In this document: piece by piece, positions 36,022 to 45,081 of the stretch
How positions within the stretch are numbered: position 1 is the first letter of the stretch
Layout: every line of letters begins with the position of its first letter
Source: JBBWZH01 sp035544115
GTDB taxonomy: Bacteria; Actinomycetota; Actinomycetes; Mycobacteriales; CADCTP01
Direction of reading: 5' to 3'
NCBI GenBank assembly: GCA_963714145.1
Contig: OY970235.1
Location: 2,046,001-2,110,000 of the forward strand
DNA length: 64,000 bases
The notes under the pieces: model-generated
Databases searched by the model: none
Told to the model about the DNA's origin: nothing
The model's input: the letters and a program-made list of their open reading frames with translations, nothing else
Program-made: the position numbers and the translations under genes

Positions 36022-36567
36022 CTACCGTGACTGGCTGACCGTGCCGTCGGCGGCGATCCGCAGCTGGGCCTGCGGGGCACCGCCGGCGCAGGTGCCGGCC
36101 GGCTGGCCCGGCCCGGCGCTGTCGGCCGCGGCGCCGGCGCGGCCCGGGCAGACCAGGCGGGGCTGCACCCGCAGCCGGGCGTCCAACCGGACCGGCGCCC
36201 CGGGTGGCGTCGTCACCCGCACGGTCACCGGTTCCTGGGTCAGCCCGGGCACCGGCGCGTACCCGTACCCCGGCCCCGGGCCCGGCAGGTGGACGACCCC
36301 GCAGGCCGTGTCGGCCGACTGCGATCCGGTGCCGCACGGCGCCGCGCTGGTCGGGCCGGAGATCGACAGCGGCACGTCCTGGTCGTGGCAGCCCCAGGGC
36401 CCGCAGGTCTTCAGGTGCACCATCGGCACCCGGGCGGACACCGCCTGGTCGACCTGCACCCCGAACCCGCGCAGCGGCGCCGCGCCGCCCGACTCCCCGC
36501 TGGCTGCCTCCCGCCCGGCGCAGCCACTCAACGCCACCACCACGCCCACCGCCGCGAGGATCCGCAC
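36022..36567 (-). CDS. Secreted lipoprotein of unknown function
   Basis: A 181-residue protein with a short lipoprotein signal (MRILAAVGVVVALSGC, Cys16). The mature part has several cysteines (KTCGPWGCHDQ, APCGTG, TACGV, LVCPG, GTCAGG), suggesting disulfides in an extracellular fold. No family recognised. It may be co-transcribed with the next lipoprotein gene. Confidence 0.75.
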   Translation of the reverse strand: MRILAAVGVVVALSGCAGREAASGESGGAAPLRGFGVQVDQAVSARVPMVHLKTCGPWGCHDQDVPLSISGPTSAAPCGTGSQSADTACGVVHLPGPGPGYGYAPVPGLTQEPVTVRVTTPPGAPVRLDARLRVQPRLVCPGRAGAAADSAGPGQPAGTCAGGAPQAQLRIAADGTVSQSR

Positions 36568-36735
36568 GTATCACCCAACGCCGCACGCTCCGCCAGGTTC
36601 CGCCGATCCGCCCGCCGGCCCGCCGGCCCGCCGGCCCGCGTGCCGAGGCGAGCAGGGTCTGGCGCTGCCTGCGCTCGGCGGCTCGCACCGGCCCCGCAAC
36701 CGCCGGCACGGTGCTGGTGGTTCGGGCGCGCCAGC

Positions 36736-37638
36736 TCAGGCGGCTCCGGTCCGGTCCGCTGCGGCCGCCTGCGTGCCATGCACGACGGCGAGGTAGCCGT
36801 CTTCCAGGGTGGGCTCGACCGGGTCGCCCTCGACCGGGTAGGCACCGCTGGACACCACCCGGTAGGTGACGCCGTCGCCGTGCTGCAGTGCCGAGACGAC
36901 CCGCAGGTCTCCTTGCGGGGTGACGCCGACCGGCAGCTGGACGGTCCAGGTGCGGTCCCGGGCGGCGTCGATCACGCCCTGGGTGGAACCCGCGTACAGC
37001 AGCCGGCCGGCGGACAGGATCGCCAGCCGGCGGCAGGTGGACGCGACGTCCTCGACGATGTGCGTCGACAGCAGGACGGTCCGGTCGCCGGCCAGGTGGG
37101 CGAGCAGGTTCCGGAACCGGATCCGCTCCTCCGGGTCCAGCCCGGCGGTCGGCTCGTCGACGATCAGCAGCGCCGGGTCGCCGAGCAGCGCCTGCGCGAT
37201 GCCGACCCGGCGCTTCATGCCGCCGGAGAGGCCGCCGATCTTCCGGTCGGCGACCTCGGTCAGCGCGGTCAGCGCGAGCAGTTCGGCGACCTGCTCGCGG
37301 CGCCGGGCGGTCGGCCCGACGCCCTTGAGCAGCCCGATGTAGTCGAGGAAACCGCGGGCGGTCAGGTCCGGGTAGAGGCCCAGCTCCTGCGGCAGGTAGC
37401 CGAGCGCCTGCCGGACGCCGCGGCGGCCGGCGGCGGTGCCGAGGTCGTGCGGGCCGACCCGGACGGTCCCGGACGTGGGCCGCAGCACCCCGGCCAGGAT
37501 GCGCATGAGCGTGGTCTTGCCGGCCCCGTTCGCGCCCAGCAGCCCGTACATCCCGGCCGGGATGTCGAGGGTGAGGCCGGCCAGCGCGGCGACGCCGGAC
37601 CGGTACCGCTTGGTCAGCCGGCTGGTGTGAATGTCCAC
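36736..37638 (-). CDS. ABC transporter ATP-binding protein
   Basis: A 300-residue ATPase with Walker A GANGAGKTTL near residue 34, Q-loop PQELGLYP near 84, signature LSGGMKRRVGIAQALLG near 137 and Walker B LLIVDEPTAGL near 157. The type matches multidrug or peptide exporters with a separate large permease. It is the last gene of the operon ECF sigma, zinc-finger membrane protein, permease, ATPase. GTG start, 34 bp after the permease stop. Confidence 0.92.
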   Translation of the reverse strand: MDIHTSRLTKRYRSGVAALAGLTLDIPAGMYGLLGANGAGKTTLMRILAGVLRPTSGTVRVGPHDLGTAAGRRGVRQALGYLPQELGLYPDLTARGFLDYIGLLKGVGPTARRREQVAELLALTALTEVADRKIGGLSGGMKRRVGIAQALLGDPALLIVDEPTAGLDPEERIRFRNLLAHLAGDRTVLLSTHIVEDVASTCRRLAILSAGRLLYAGSTQGVIDAARDRTWTVQLPVGVTPQGDLRVVSALQHGDGVTYRVVSSGAYPVEGDPVEPTLEDGYLAVVHGTQAAAADRTGAA

Positions 37639-37672
37639 TGTGTCTCCTGGGTGGTGTCGGTGTCGGTGGCGG

Positions 37673-39229
37673 TCAGCGGGCGCGCAGCCGGGTCTCGCGG
37701 GCGGCGAGCGCGGCCAGTACGAGCGCGGCGGCGCCGAGCACCAGCCCGATGCTGGTGACCGCGTCGGCCCTGGACGCGACCTCGTGGTTGAGCGCGGTGA
37801 ACGTGCCGCCGATGCCGAACAGGCCGGTCCGGGCGACGTCCCCGGACGGGGTCAGCAGGGTGCCCGACGGGCCGGGCAGGACATCGGCCGGCAGGATGCT
37901 CCAGAACCAGAGACCGACGAACAGCACCCGGAACAGCGGGCCGCCGAGCAGTGTCGGCCCGGCCAGGGCGAGCGCCGCGACGAACAGCAGCCCGGGGATC
38001 TCGATCACGGCGAACGCGGCCACGCCGGCGCCGAACGTGGCGCCGGCCGGGAGCTCGGTGGCCAGCCGAGCCAGCCCGACGACCCAGATCAGCAGCAGCG
38101 GCACCAGGCAGGCGGCGATGGTCCCGAGGTACTTGCCAGCGAGCCGGGCGCCGAACCCGGCCGGGGTCGCGTCGAGCAGCTCGACGACGCCCAGCCGGCG
38201 GTCCCGGATCAGCCGGTCGGCCAGCAGGCAGCCGAAGATCGCGCCGGCGTAGAGGTTCAGCGACAGGGCATACCCGGCGACGTTCTGCGCCGTGCTGCCG
38301 ACCGGGCTCGACTCGGCGCGCCGCAGGCTGAGCACCTCCCACAGGAACAGCGCGCCGAGCAGTCCGCTGGCGATCCACAGCGACCGCTTGCTCAGCTGCA
38401 TCCGCAGCTCGTAGCGGGCCGCGCCGAGCAGCACCGCCGCCCGGCCGGTACCCAGCCCGGGCCGGCCCGGCAGGTCCACTGTGGACGGGCGGGGCGACCG
38501 GGCCGCCCACCGCCGGCCCACCGACCGGCCGGACGTGCCGGTCACCAGCCGCTCCTCGGCGTGCAGCAGCAGCCAGCCGGCCGCGAGCCCGGCCGCGCCG
38601 ATGGCCAGCAGGACGATCCGGTTGGCGGCCAGCCGGTCGGCGGCCACGACGTCCCGGGTATGCGGGAACAGGTACAGCGGCTGCGCCCACCGGTGGCCGG
38701 CGAACCAGGCCGCACGCGTCTCCTGCCCGAACCAGACGGCGACGACCAGGGTGGTGGGCAGCCCGGCGCTGCCGGCGAGTGCCGAGGCGGCGACGGCGAG
38801 GCCGGCGAGCGCCGCGGCCGGCGCCAGCCACGCCAGCTCGGCCGCGGCCAGCCCGCCGTCCGGCCGCCACCAGCCGGCGGCGTATACGCCGGCGGTGGCC
38901 ACCGCGGCCCAGGCCGCCGTCCAGGCCAGGGCCAGCAGCACCCGGCGCAGTACCGTCGTCGCCACCCGGGCGGGGACGCTGGCCTGCAGCTCCATCGCCT
39001 GTTCGGCGGCGAGCACGCTGCCGGCTGCGACCCCGGCGCCGAGCGGCACCAGCGCCTCGAGCACGAACGCCACGGCCGTCTCGCGGTTGCCGCCGTCCCG
39101 GCCGGCCAGCCCGACCAGCAGCGCACCGGCGGCCAGCACCCCGGGCGGCACCAGCAGCGCCGCCGCGCCGGCCCGGCGCAGGTCATGCCGCAACAGGCGG
39201 CCGGCACCGGCGAACCCGACTGTGCTCAT
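37673..39229 (-). CDS. ABC transporter permease
   Basis: A 518-residue integral membrane protein with about twelve hydrophobic segments in two halves. It is the channel partner of the ATPase downstream. The ATG at 39229 overlaps the stop of a relay mini-ORF by ATGA. The first residues MSTVGFAGAGRLLRHDLRR are repeated upstream in the mini-ORF. No family-specific motif was recognised, so the substrate is unknown. Confidence 0.85.
   Translation of the reverse strand: MSTVGFAGAGRLLRHDLRRAGAAALLVPPGVLAAGALLVGLAGRDGGNRETAVAFVLEALVPLGAGVAAGSVLAAEQAMELQASVPARVATTVLRRVLLALAWTAAWAAVATAGVYAAGWWRPDGGLAAAELAWLAPAAALAGLAVAASALAGSAGLPTTLVVAVWFGQETRAAWFAGHRWAQPLYLFPHTRDVVAADRLAANRIVLLAIGAAGLAAGWLLLHAEERLVTGTSGRSVGRRWAARSPRPSTVDLPGRPGLGTGRAAVLLGAARYELRMQLSKRSLWIASGLLGALFLWEVLSLRRAESSPVGSTAQNVAGYALSLNLYAGAIFGCLLADRLIRDRRLGVVELLDATPAGFGARLAGKYLGTIAACLVPLLLIWVVGLARLATELPAGATFGAGVAAFAVIEIPGLLFVAALALAGPTLLGGPLFRVLFVGLWFWSILPADVLPGPSGTLLTPSGDVARTGLFGIGGTFTALNHEVASRADAVTSIGLVLGAAALVLAALAARETRLRAR
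38474..38486. repeat. Recurrent GTCCAnTGTGGAC-type motif
   Basis: GTCCACTGTGGAC, a near-palindrome inside the ABC permease gene. On the minus strand it contains CCGTCCACA, a match to the actinobacterial DnaA-box consensus. Confidence 0.5.
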
Positions 39230-39399
39230 CCGGCGAACCCGACACTTGTCAGCTGGCGAACCCCATCCGTCCCGGCGCCGCCCCAAGGGTGAGCGCCATG
39301 CCGCAGTAGGCGGCCGACGCCGGCGAGTCCAACACTGGTCATCTGGCGCGGGTCGTGCCGCAGCAGGCGGCCGGCGCCAGCGAACCAGAGTGTTGTCAT
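39226..39399 (-). other. Relay mini-ORF (57 codons) made of duplicated permease-gene starts
   Basis: An ATG overlapping the stop of the zinc-finger membrane protein gene opens 57 codons that end in a stop overlapping the permease ATG. It contains three imperfect copies of the permease N-terminus: MTTLWFAGAGRLLRHD, MTSVGLAGVGRLLRHG and LTSVGFAG. The duplicated DNA runs from the start codon into the first 50 bp of the gene. ATGA overlaps are kept on both sides. Confidence 0.7.
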
Positions 39400-40322
39400 C
39401 CGGTGAACCTCATTCGTCTCGGTGTCGCCGCGAGGGTGAGCGCGATCAGGGCCAGCGCGGCCGCGATCGTGGGCAGGCTGGTGTTCCAGACCCGGGCGAA
39501 GCCATCCAGGCGGTCGATGGCCAGCGGCAACCGGCCGAACTCCGTCTCGGGCCAGAGCGCCGACAGCCGCAGCAGCCACAGGCCCAGCGCGACCGCCATC
39601 CCGATCGCCGGCCGGGTCAGTACGGCCAGCGCGAAGCTCAGCGCCGACAGCAGCAGCAGCGGCCCGAACCAGCTCGTCACCAGCGCGCCGAAGGCGACAT
39701 CGGCCGAGCCGAGCCGGGCGACCGCGGTCGCGGCCAGCGCGAGGACCAGATCCAGCGCCAGCACCAGTACCAGCCGGGCCAGCAGCACGACCCGCGGCGA
39801 GGTGCCGGTGGTCGCGGTCAGCTCGACCGCCGGGTCGACCTCGGGCCCGTGCAGCAGGGCCAGCCCGACCGCGGCGGCGGCCGGCACGACCGCGGCCAGC
39901 AGCCCGGCGCCGGACCGGCCGGTGGCCACCACCAGCACGCCGAGCAGGAACATCAGCCCGGACGCGGCGAGCAGGCTGCGCCGCAGCAGCGGCACCTGGG
40001 CCGCGAGCAGCCGACCGGCCCAGGCCAGCCGCGGCCCGGGCCGGACCGCCGGGCTGGGCGCGCGGGCCGGCGGCGGCCGGCGGGCCGCGGCCAGCACCTC
40101 ATCGATCAGCGTCGCCGGGACCGGTCGGGTCGGCCGGGCCGCGACCACCACGGCGGCGGCGCGGACCGCCGACCAGTCGGCCAGCCGGTCCCGGCAGGCC
40201 GGGCAGGCGCGCGCGTGGTCGCGGTCGGTCGGGCCGGCCCGACCGAGCACCACGGCTACCAACTCCGCTTCGTCCAGGTGTCCCGGATGCCCCGGGTCCA
40301 GCCGGTCAGCCATCGCCGTCAC
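39396..40322 (-). CDS. Zinc-finger anti-sigma-like membrane protein
   Basis: A 308-residue protein. A short cytosolic N-terminus has the anti-sigma zinc-finger pattern HARACPACRDRL (about residues 35-47), and about six membrane segments follow from residue 105. The ATG lies inside the end of the ECF sigma gene (17-bp overlap), the usual layout of a sigma and its anti-sigma. The many membrane segments suggest it is also a permease subunit or a membrane sensor. Confidence 0.82.
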   Translation of the reverse strand: MTAMADRLDPGHPGHLDEAELVAVVLGRAGPTDRDHARACPACRDRLADWSAVRAAAVVVAARPTRPVPATLIDEVLAAARRPPPARAPSPAVRPGPRLAWAGRLLAAQVPLLRRSLLAASGLMFLLGVLVVATGRSGAGLLAAVVPAAAAVGLALLHGPEVDPAVELTATTGTSPRVVLLARLVLVLALDLVLALAATAVARLGSADVAFGALVTSWFGPLLLLSALSFALAVLTRPAIGMAVALGLWLLRLSALWPETEFGRLPLAIDRLDGFARVWNTSLPTIAAALALIALTLAATPRRMRFTG

Positions 40323-40953
40323 CGTCCTGTGTGGACTCCAGCAGCCGGCCGAGGGCCGCCCGGGCCAGCCGCAGCCGGCTCTTCACAGTCCCGACCGGCA
40401 CGCCCAGCACCGCGCCGATCTCCTGGCCGGACAGCTCGTGTACGCAGGCCAGCGCCAGCACCTCCCGGTGCGCCGGGCGCAGCCCGCCGATCGCGGCGAC
40501 CACCCGGTCCAGATCCGCCCGGGCCAGCAGCCGGCGTTCCGGGCCGGCGGCCGGGTCCGGCTGCTGCGCCAGCACCCCGTCGTCGTCGGTGGCCGGACCG
40601 GTGCCGCGGCGGCGCAGCGCGTCCACCGCGCGCCGGCGGGCCACCGCGAACAGCCAGGTGCGCACCGTGGAGCCGCCGACGAACCCGGCCGCGCCGCGCC
40701 AGACCGCGAGCAGCGTGTCCTGCAGCACCTCCTCGGCCAGCGGCGGGTCGCCGACCAGGCCGGTCAGGTACGCCAGCAGGCTCGAGCCGTGCCGGTCGGC
40801 CAGCCCGCGCAGGCCGGCCTCGTCGCCGCCGGCGACCGCGGCCAGCAGCGCCCGGTCCCGGTCGGCCGGCGGCGCGCCGGACCCGGGCGGACCGCTCACC
40901 GCAGCGGTCCGCGCCCCGGCCCGACCGGGGTCCAACCTCGATCGGCCAACCAC
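40306..40953 (-). CDS. ECF RNA polymerase sigma factor
   Basis: A 215-residue sigma-70 family protein with region 2 (LLAYLTGLVGDPPLAEEVLQDTLLAVWRGA and STVRTWLFAVARRRAVDALRR) and region 4 (LRPAHREVLALACVHELSGQEIGAVLGVPVGTVKSRLRLARAAL). It should direct transcription of its own operon with the anti-sigma-like protein and ABC exporter. GTG start with GAGGGG two bases before it. The N-terminal 30 residues are Gly/Pro-rich. Confidence 0.9.
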   Translation of the reverse strand: MVGRSRLDPGRAGARTAAVSGPPGSGAPPADRDRALLAAVAGGDEAGLRGLADRHGSSLLAYLTGLVGDPPLAEEVLQDTLLAVWRGAAGFVGGSTVRTWLFAVARRRAVDALRRRGTGPATDDDGVLAQQPDPAAGPERRLLARADLDRVVAAIGGLRPAHREVLALACVHELSGQEIGAVLGVPVGTVKSRLRLARAALGRLLESTQDGDGDG

Positions 40954-41346
40954 AACCCCTCAGTCGCGTTTCCGGAACCCCGGGTTCACTTTCCGGGGCA
41001 ACCAATACCGGATGTCGGCCCGGGGGACGCCGGCCGACGCCCGCCGCGCCGTGGCGGCCGGCGTGCCGACCACCAGCCGCCGGCCCGAGCCGGGCCGGCG
41101 CCACCGGCCCCGAGCCGAGGTGGTCACCTCAACCAAACCGACCCGCCTGGCCGATCTCGGCCTGAACGGTCCGCCAGCCGAATTCGTCCGGTGCTGACTG
41201 CGGGCGTTCCCGGCCCGGGTCACTCGGGCGGCGCTATGGCGGTGGCGGAGTGTGTTTCTACGATATGACTGCGTGGCGTGAGCGGCGACTTCCGCGCGCT
41301 GGTGCATTTGCGCCAGCCCTGTCCCGCCCAGCCAAGGGAGAACGCC
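40954..41346. other. Divergent intergenic region
   Basis: About 390 bp between the ECF sigma gene and the CBM2 gene. On the minus strand CCGGAAA occurs twice close together (about 40970 and 40997), which might belong to an ECF-type promoter, but no full promoter is clear. An AAGGGAG ribosome site lies at 41334-41340. No gene seen. Confidence 0.4.
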
Positions 41347-42048
41347 GTGCCGAACCGTGCCTGGCGATCCGTCGCAGTTTCTACCGCCCTACTCCTCGGT
41401 GCCGCCGTGTTGGCCGGGTTACCCGCCCGGCCGGCCGCCGCGGCCCAGCCGGGCTGCCGGGTGGACTACGCGGTTACCGCTGAATTCAACTCCGGCTTCG
41501 TCGTCTACATCACCATTGCCAACGACGGGCCGGCCACCAACGGCTGGCAGATCGACTTCACGTTCCCCAGCGCCACCCAGCGGCTGGCGACCGCATTCAG
41601 CGCCCGGTGGTCGCAGAACGGCCGGGCGGTGACGGCGGTGAGCCAGGTCTGGAACGCCAGGATCCCCACCGGGTCGAGCACCATGATCGGCTTTGTCGGC
41701 GCGGTGTCCGGGCCGAACCCGGCGCCCACCGACGTGCGGATCACCGGCTGCGGCGACCACCCGTTCCCGCCGACCCCGATGATCACCAGCCCGACCGACA
41801 ACTTCGTCATGCGCGAGGGCCAGGTGACGCTGCTGCGGGCCGAGACCCTCGGCTTCCCCGGGACCGTGACCAGGATCGACTTCTTCGTCGACGGTGTCCT
41901 CTTCGGAACCGCCACGACCGTCCCGTTCAACCTCCAGTGGTACCCGCTTCCGCTGGGCACGTTCACGATCACCGCGACCGGCTACGACGACCGCGGGACG
42001 GTGGCGACGTCCGCGCCGGTACATCTGATCGTCCGGCCGATGCCCTGA
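41347..42048 (+). CDS. Secreted CBM2 carbohydrate-binding protein with Ig-like domain
   Basis: A 233-residue secreted protein. Signal peptide of about 35 residues ending ARPAAAA. Residues about 38-135 are a family 2 cellulose-binding module, with the ligand-face tryptophans in NGWQIDF, ARWSQNG and QVWNARI and the two end cysteines. Residues 140-233 form a bacterial Ig-like domain (TSPTDNFVMREGQVTLLRAE to PVHLIVRP). No catalytic domain is present, so it probably binds cellulose or xylan as a helper. GTG start chosen from AAGGGAG. Confidence 0.88.
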   Translation: MPNRAWRSVAVSTALLLGAAVLAGLPARPAAAAQPGCRVDYAVTAEFNSGFVVYITIANDGPATNGWQIDFTFPSATQRLATAFSARWSQNGRAVTAVSQVWNARIPTGSSTMIGFVGAVSGPNPAPTDVRITGCGDHPFPPTPMITSPTDNFVMREGQVTLLRAETLGFPGTVTRIDFFVDGVLFGTATTVPFNLQWYPLPLGTFTITATGYDDRGTVATSAPVHLIVRPMP

Positions 42049-42071
42049 CCCGGGCGGCCGGCTGATCGCCC

Positions 42072-42101
42072 GGTCCGGCCGGGGAGTCCCCTGGCCGGAC
42101 C
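42072..42101. terminator. Strong bidirectional hairpin terminator
   Basis: GGTCCGGCC (42072-42080) pairs with GGCCGGACC (42093-42101), with an inner GGGG-AGT-CCCC helix and a single T bulge. It lies between the convergent CBM2 and esterase genes. Confidence 0.75.
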
Positions 42102-42149
42102 GGCCCAGCGCCGGCCCGCCCCGCGCCGTCCGACGCTGAGCCGGCGCGG

Positions 42150-43253
42150 CTACCCGCGGGTCCAGCGCTGGTTCGCGGCTGTGGTGCAGGTCCAGAGGAT
42201 CACCGGGGTGCCGTTGGCGGTGCCGTTGCCGCTGACGTCCAGGCACAGACCGAATTGCGCGTTGCTGATCGTGCCGTTGGCGTTGAGGTTCCAGCGCTGG
42301 TTCGCCGCGCCGCTGCAGTCCCAGAGCTGGACCTTGGTGCCGGCCGTGGCGTTCGTCGGCGCGTCGAGGCACTTCCCGAGGGACTGCACGGTCTGCCCGG
42401 TGATCGTCCAGCGCTGGTTCGCGGCGCCGCTGCAGGCCCAGATGATCGGCTGGGTGCCGTTGGCCGTGCTGCTCCCTGGGACGTCCAGGCAGCGGCCCGA
42501 TGCGGCGCTGACGAGCGTGGACGACGCCGGGGGGTTGCCGGGCGAGCCGATGCTGCCGGCCACCGACCGCAGCGCGGCGAACCAGGTGGCCGCCATCTTG
42601 TCGTAGCCGCCGGCCGTGGGGTGGATGCCGTCGATGAGATCGGCGCTGGTCAGCGCGGCGTGCATGTCGACGAGGTGGACGTGCCTGCCGGCGTTGACGT
42701 TGCGCTGCACGATGCCGGGGATCGCGGCGTTGAAGGTGCGGCCGGCGGTCTCCTGACCGGCCGAGCCGAGCGGGATGATGGTCGCGACGAACACCTCCGC
42801 GCTCGGCGCGGTGGCGGTGATGTGGTCGATCAGCGTCGACAGCCGGTTCGGTGCGGTGGCCAGGTTGTTGTTCTGCAGTACGTCGTTGGTGCCGATGTGC
42901 AGCAGCACGGTGTGCGGCGTCGTCGCCTGCAGCCAGCCGGTGATGTTGGCGTCGATCTGGTCGATGCGCCAGCCGGGATGCCCTTCGTGGTCGTGGTCAC
43001 CGAGGCTGGCCGGCCCGTTGAACTGCGTGCCGACGAGGTCGACCCGGTAGCCGCCGGCGGCCATCCGCTGCCACAGGCCGATCCGGTAGCCGCCGGGGAC
43101 CTGGGTGCCCTCGGTGATGGAGTCGCCCAGTGGCATCACCCGCACCCCGCCGTTGGACTCGGCGCTGGCCGGACCGGCGCTGGTGGCGGTGCCGATCGCG
43201 GTCAACCCGACCGTGAGCGCGGCGGCGGTGAGCCAGCCTCTACCGGTACGCAT
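42150..43253 (-). CDS. Secreted SGNH/GDSL esterase with ricin-type carbohydrate-binding domain
   Basis: A 367-residue secreted protein. Signal peptide of about 32 residues ending PASAES. The SGNH hydrolase part (about 38-235) shows MPLGDSITEG (catalytic Ser), IGTNDV and DGIHPTAGGYDKM (Asp/His). It resembles acetylxylan esterases of CE3 type. Residues about 245-367 are a ricin B beta-trefoil with three NQRW repeats (QxW). It probably removes acetyl groups from plant hemicellulose. A LacI-like operator lies at 43283-43299, shared with the arabinofuranosidase gene. Confidence 0.9.
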   Translation of the reverse strand: MRTGRGWLTAAALTVGLTAIGTATSAGPASAESNGGVRVMPLGDSITEGTQVPGGYRIGLWQRMAAGGYRVDLVGTQFNGPASLGDHDHEGHPGWRIDQIDANITGWLQATTPHTVLLHIGTNDVLQNNNLATAPNRLSTLIDHITATAPSAEVFVATIIPLGSAGQETAGRTFNAAIPGIVQRNVNAGRHVHLVDMHAALTSADLIDGIHPTAGGYDKMAATWFAALRSVAGSIGSPGNPPASSTLVSAASGRCLDVPGSSTANGTQPIIWACSGAANQRWTITGQTVQSLGKCLDAPTNATAGTKVQLWDCSGAANQRWNLNANGTISNAQFGLCLDVSGNGTANGTPVILWTCTTAANQRWTRG

Positions 43254-43282
43254 CAGGTGCCTCCTGGCCCGGTCGCGCGTGC

Positions 43283-43299
43283 ATGTGAGCGTTAACAAT
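43283..43299. promoter_or_regulatory. LacI-type operator, copy 1
   Basis: ATGTGAGCGTTAACAAT; on the minus strand ATTGTTAACGCTCACAT. It matches the palindrome at 45527-45544 in TGTTAACGCT and ACAT. It lies 30 bp upstream of the esterase start. Palindromes with a central CG of this kind are typical of LacI-family sugar regulators. Confidence 0.65.
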
Positions 43300-43491
43300 T
43301 GTCGGTAGATTGCCAGAGTGTTTCGACACATTCAAGCGGCCGAGGTGCGGGATCTTATCGACCTGTGGCCGGCTCGATTCATAACACTTTTTCCGGCGAG
43401 TTTTCGAATAGGTGGCGCGCCGAGTTTCTGTCGCGCGCGTTCTGTGCCGTGGTCGCTCTCGTGTCGGGCTCCGCTCCAGTGCCTGGCCCGG

Positions 43492-45081
43492 CTAGCCAGC
43501 CAGCGCGGGCCGGGTCCGGAACGAGCTTTCGGCCCGGAAGGCGGCGCTGCCGTCCGAGTGGTCCACCCACAGTTGATCGCCGCGATGATGCAGGAACCAG
43601 CCGGGGTAGTTGGCCGACTCCAGCGCCACCGAGTCGGCTGCCGCGCCGGGCCGTACGCAGAATGTGGCGTCGCCGCGGAACAGTTGGGTTCCGGCGTTCT
43701 GGTTGAGCCGCAGCCGCCAGTAGGCATGCCGCAGATACCGGCCGTCCTGCCGGAAGGAGAAGCAATCGGCGTCCGCCAGGCCGGCGATCACCGCGAAGGT
43801 CGCCTGACGTCGCGTCGCCGCGGTGCTGCTCGACCCGACCGGCGTCAGGAAGCCGAGGCCGCCGGCGGTCGTGACGAACAGTCCGGGCTCGTCGGCCGAT
43901 TCCAGCGACACCGGCCGTCCCGGCGCCAGCGGCGCGGCGCGGCCGACCGACGGGCTGGCGGCCGGGGTGGTCGGCGGTTTCGGCACCGGCCCGGTGACCG
44001 CCGGTACCGAGGACGGCGTCGGCCGTACCGCGGGCGCCGACAACGGTGCCGCGAACACCCCGGACCCCGGCGGCACGGGCGCGGGCAGGGTCGTCACGGT
44101 GACGGCGGCGCCGGCCGCGAGCGCGCCGGCGGTGATCATCGCGGCCACCGGGTGCGCCACGACCGCCTGGATGAGCTGGCTGAACAGCCCGGCCTTGACG
44201 CTCGCGCCGACGCCACCGGAGGCGCCGGCGCCGGCCAGCGCTGCCGTCGACGCGGCGGCCGTGGTCGTCCCGGTGAGCGCGATCTTGCCGAGCAGCGCGG
44301 CGGCGAGTCCGCCGGGAACGGGCAGCAGCGCGAGCCCGACGAGCAGCCGTTCCGCGGCGATCATGCCGTCGGCGGCCGGTGCGCAGACGTCGCAGGCCCT
44401 GGTGTGCCGGGCGATGCGCTTGCGCCACAGCGGGCTCGGCGTGCCGTCCCAGTCCGCCACCACGGCCTCGAGCGTCGCGCATTGCGGCCTGGCGTCCAGC
44501 GCGGCCACCAGCCCGCGGCTCGCGTCGAGTTGGTGCCGCATCCGCTGTACCCGCACACCCGCGTGCGCGATGCCGACCCCCAGCGCCGCTGCCAGTTCGG
44601 TCCGGGTCAGCTCACCCGCGGTCTCCAGCCACCACAGTGACAGCAGGGCCCGGTCGTCCGGGTCGAGCCAGCGACTCGCCCGTGCCACCTGACGGCGCTG
44701 CCCGGACAGCTCCAGGCGAAGCATCGTCAGGTCCTCGAACTCGGCTTCGGCGTCGGGGACCTCGGCCGCCTCGTCCAGCGTGGCGGTGCGCTGGGCGGCG
44801 GCAATGCGGCGGTGCAGATGGGTGCTGACCTGGTGGACCGCGATCGAGGCCAGCCACGGGCGGAAGCTCTGCGGGTTGTGCAGCGCCGGCAGCTGCCGGA
44901 CCGCGCGCAGCAGGGTGTCCTGCACGACGTCGTCGGCGTCGGGGTGCCCGCTCAGCGCACGGCGCACGATGGTGTAGACCAGCGGCAGGCCGGTCGCGAC
45001 GAGCTCGTCGAGAGCCCGCCGGTCGCCCGCCTGGGCCGCGACCACGAGGCTCGTCTCGTTCGTGCCGGTAACTCGCATCAT
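43492..45081 (-). CDS. Transmembrane sigma factor fused to an AbfB arabinose-binding domain
   Basis: A 529-residue one-piece sigma factor. Residues about 10-95 are sigma region 2 (GHPDADDVVQDTLLRAVRQL). Residues about 135-190 are region 4. An anti-sigma-like zinc finger HTRACDVC follows near 235. A membrane segment (AAMITAGALAAGAAVTVTTL) lies near 305-325, a Pro/Thr linker follows, and residues about 390-529 form an extracellular AbfB (arabinofuranosidase B, CBM42-like) domain. It probably senses arabinose-rich polymer outside and changes transcription inside. A GH54-type arabinofuranosidase gene is divergent. ATG at 45081 or 45078. Confidence 0.85.
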   Translation of the reverse strand: MMRVTGTNETSLVVAAQAGDRRALDELVATGLPLVYTIVRRALSGHPDADDVVQDTLLRAVRQLPALHNPQSFRPWLASIAVHQVSTHLHRRIAAAQRTATLDEAAEVPDAEAEFEDLTMLRLELSGQRRQVARASRWLDPDDRALLSLWWLETAGELTRTELAAALGVGIAHAGVRVQRMRHQLDASRGLVAALDARPQCATLEAVVADWDGTPSPLWRKRIARHTRACDVCAPAADGMIAAERLLVGLALLPVPGGLAAALLGKIALTGTTTAAASTAALAGAGASGGVGASVKAGLFSQLIQAVVAHPVAAMITAGALAAGAAVTVTTLPAPVPPGSGVFAAPLSAPAVRPTPSSVPAVTGPVPKPPTTPAASPSVGRAAPLAPGRPVSLESADEPGLFVTTAGGLGFLTPVGSSSTAATRRQATFAVIAGLADADCFSFRQDGRYLRHAYWRLRLNQNAGTQLFRGDATFCVRPGAAADSVALESANYPGWFLHHRGDQLWVDHSDGSAAFRAESSFRTRPALAG

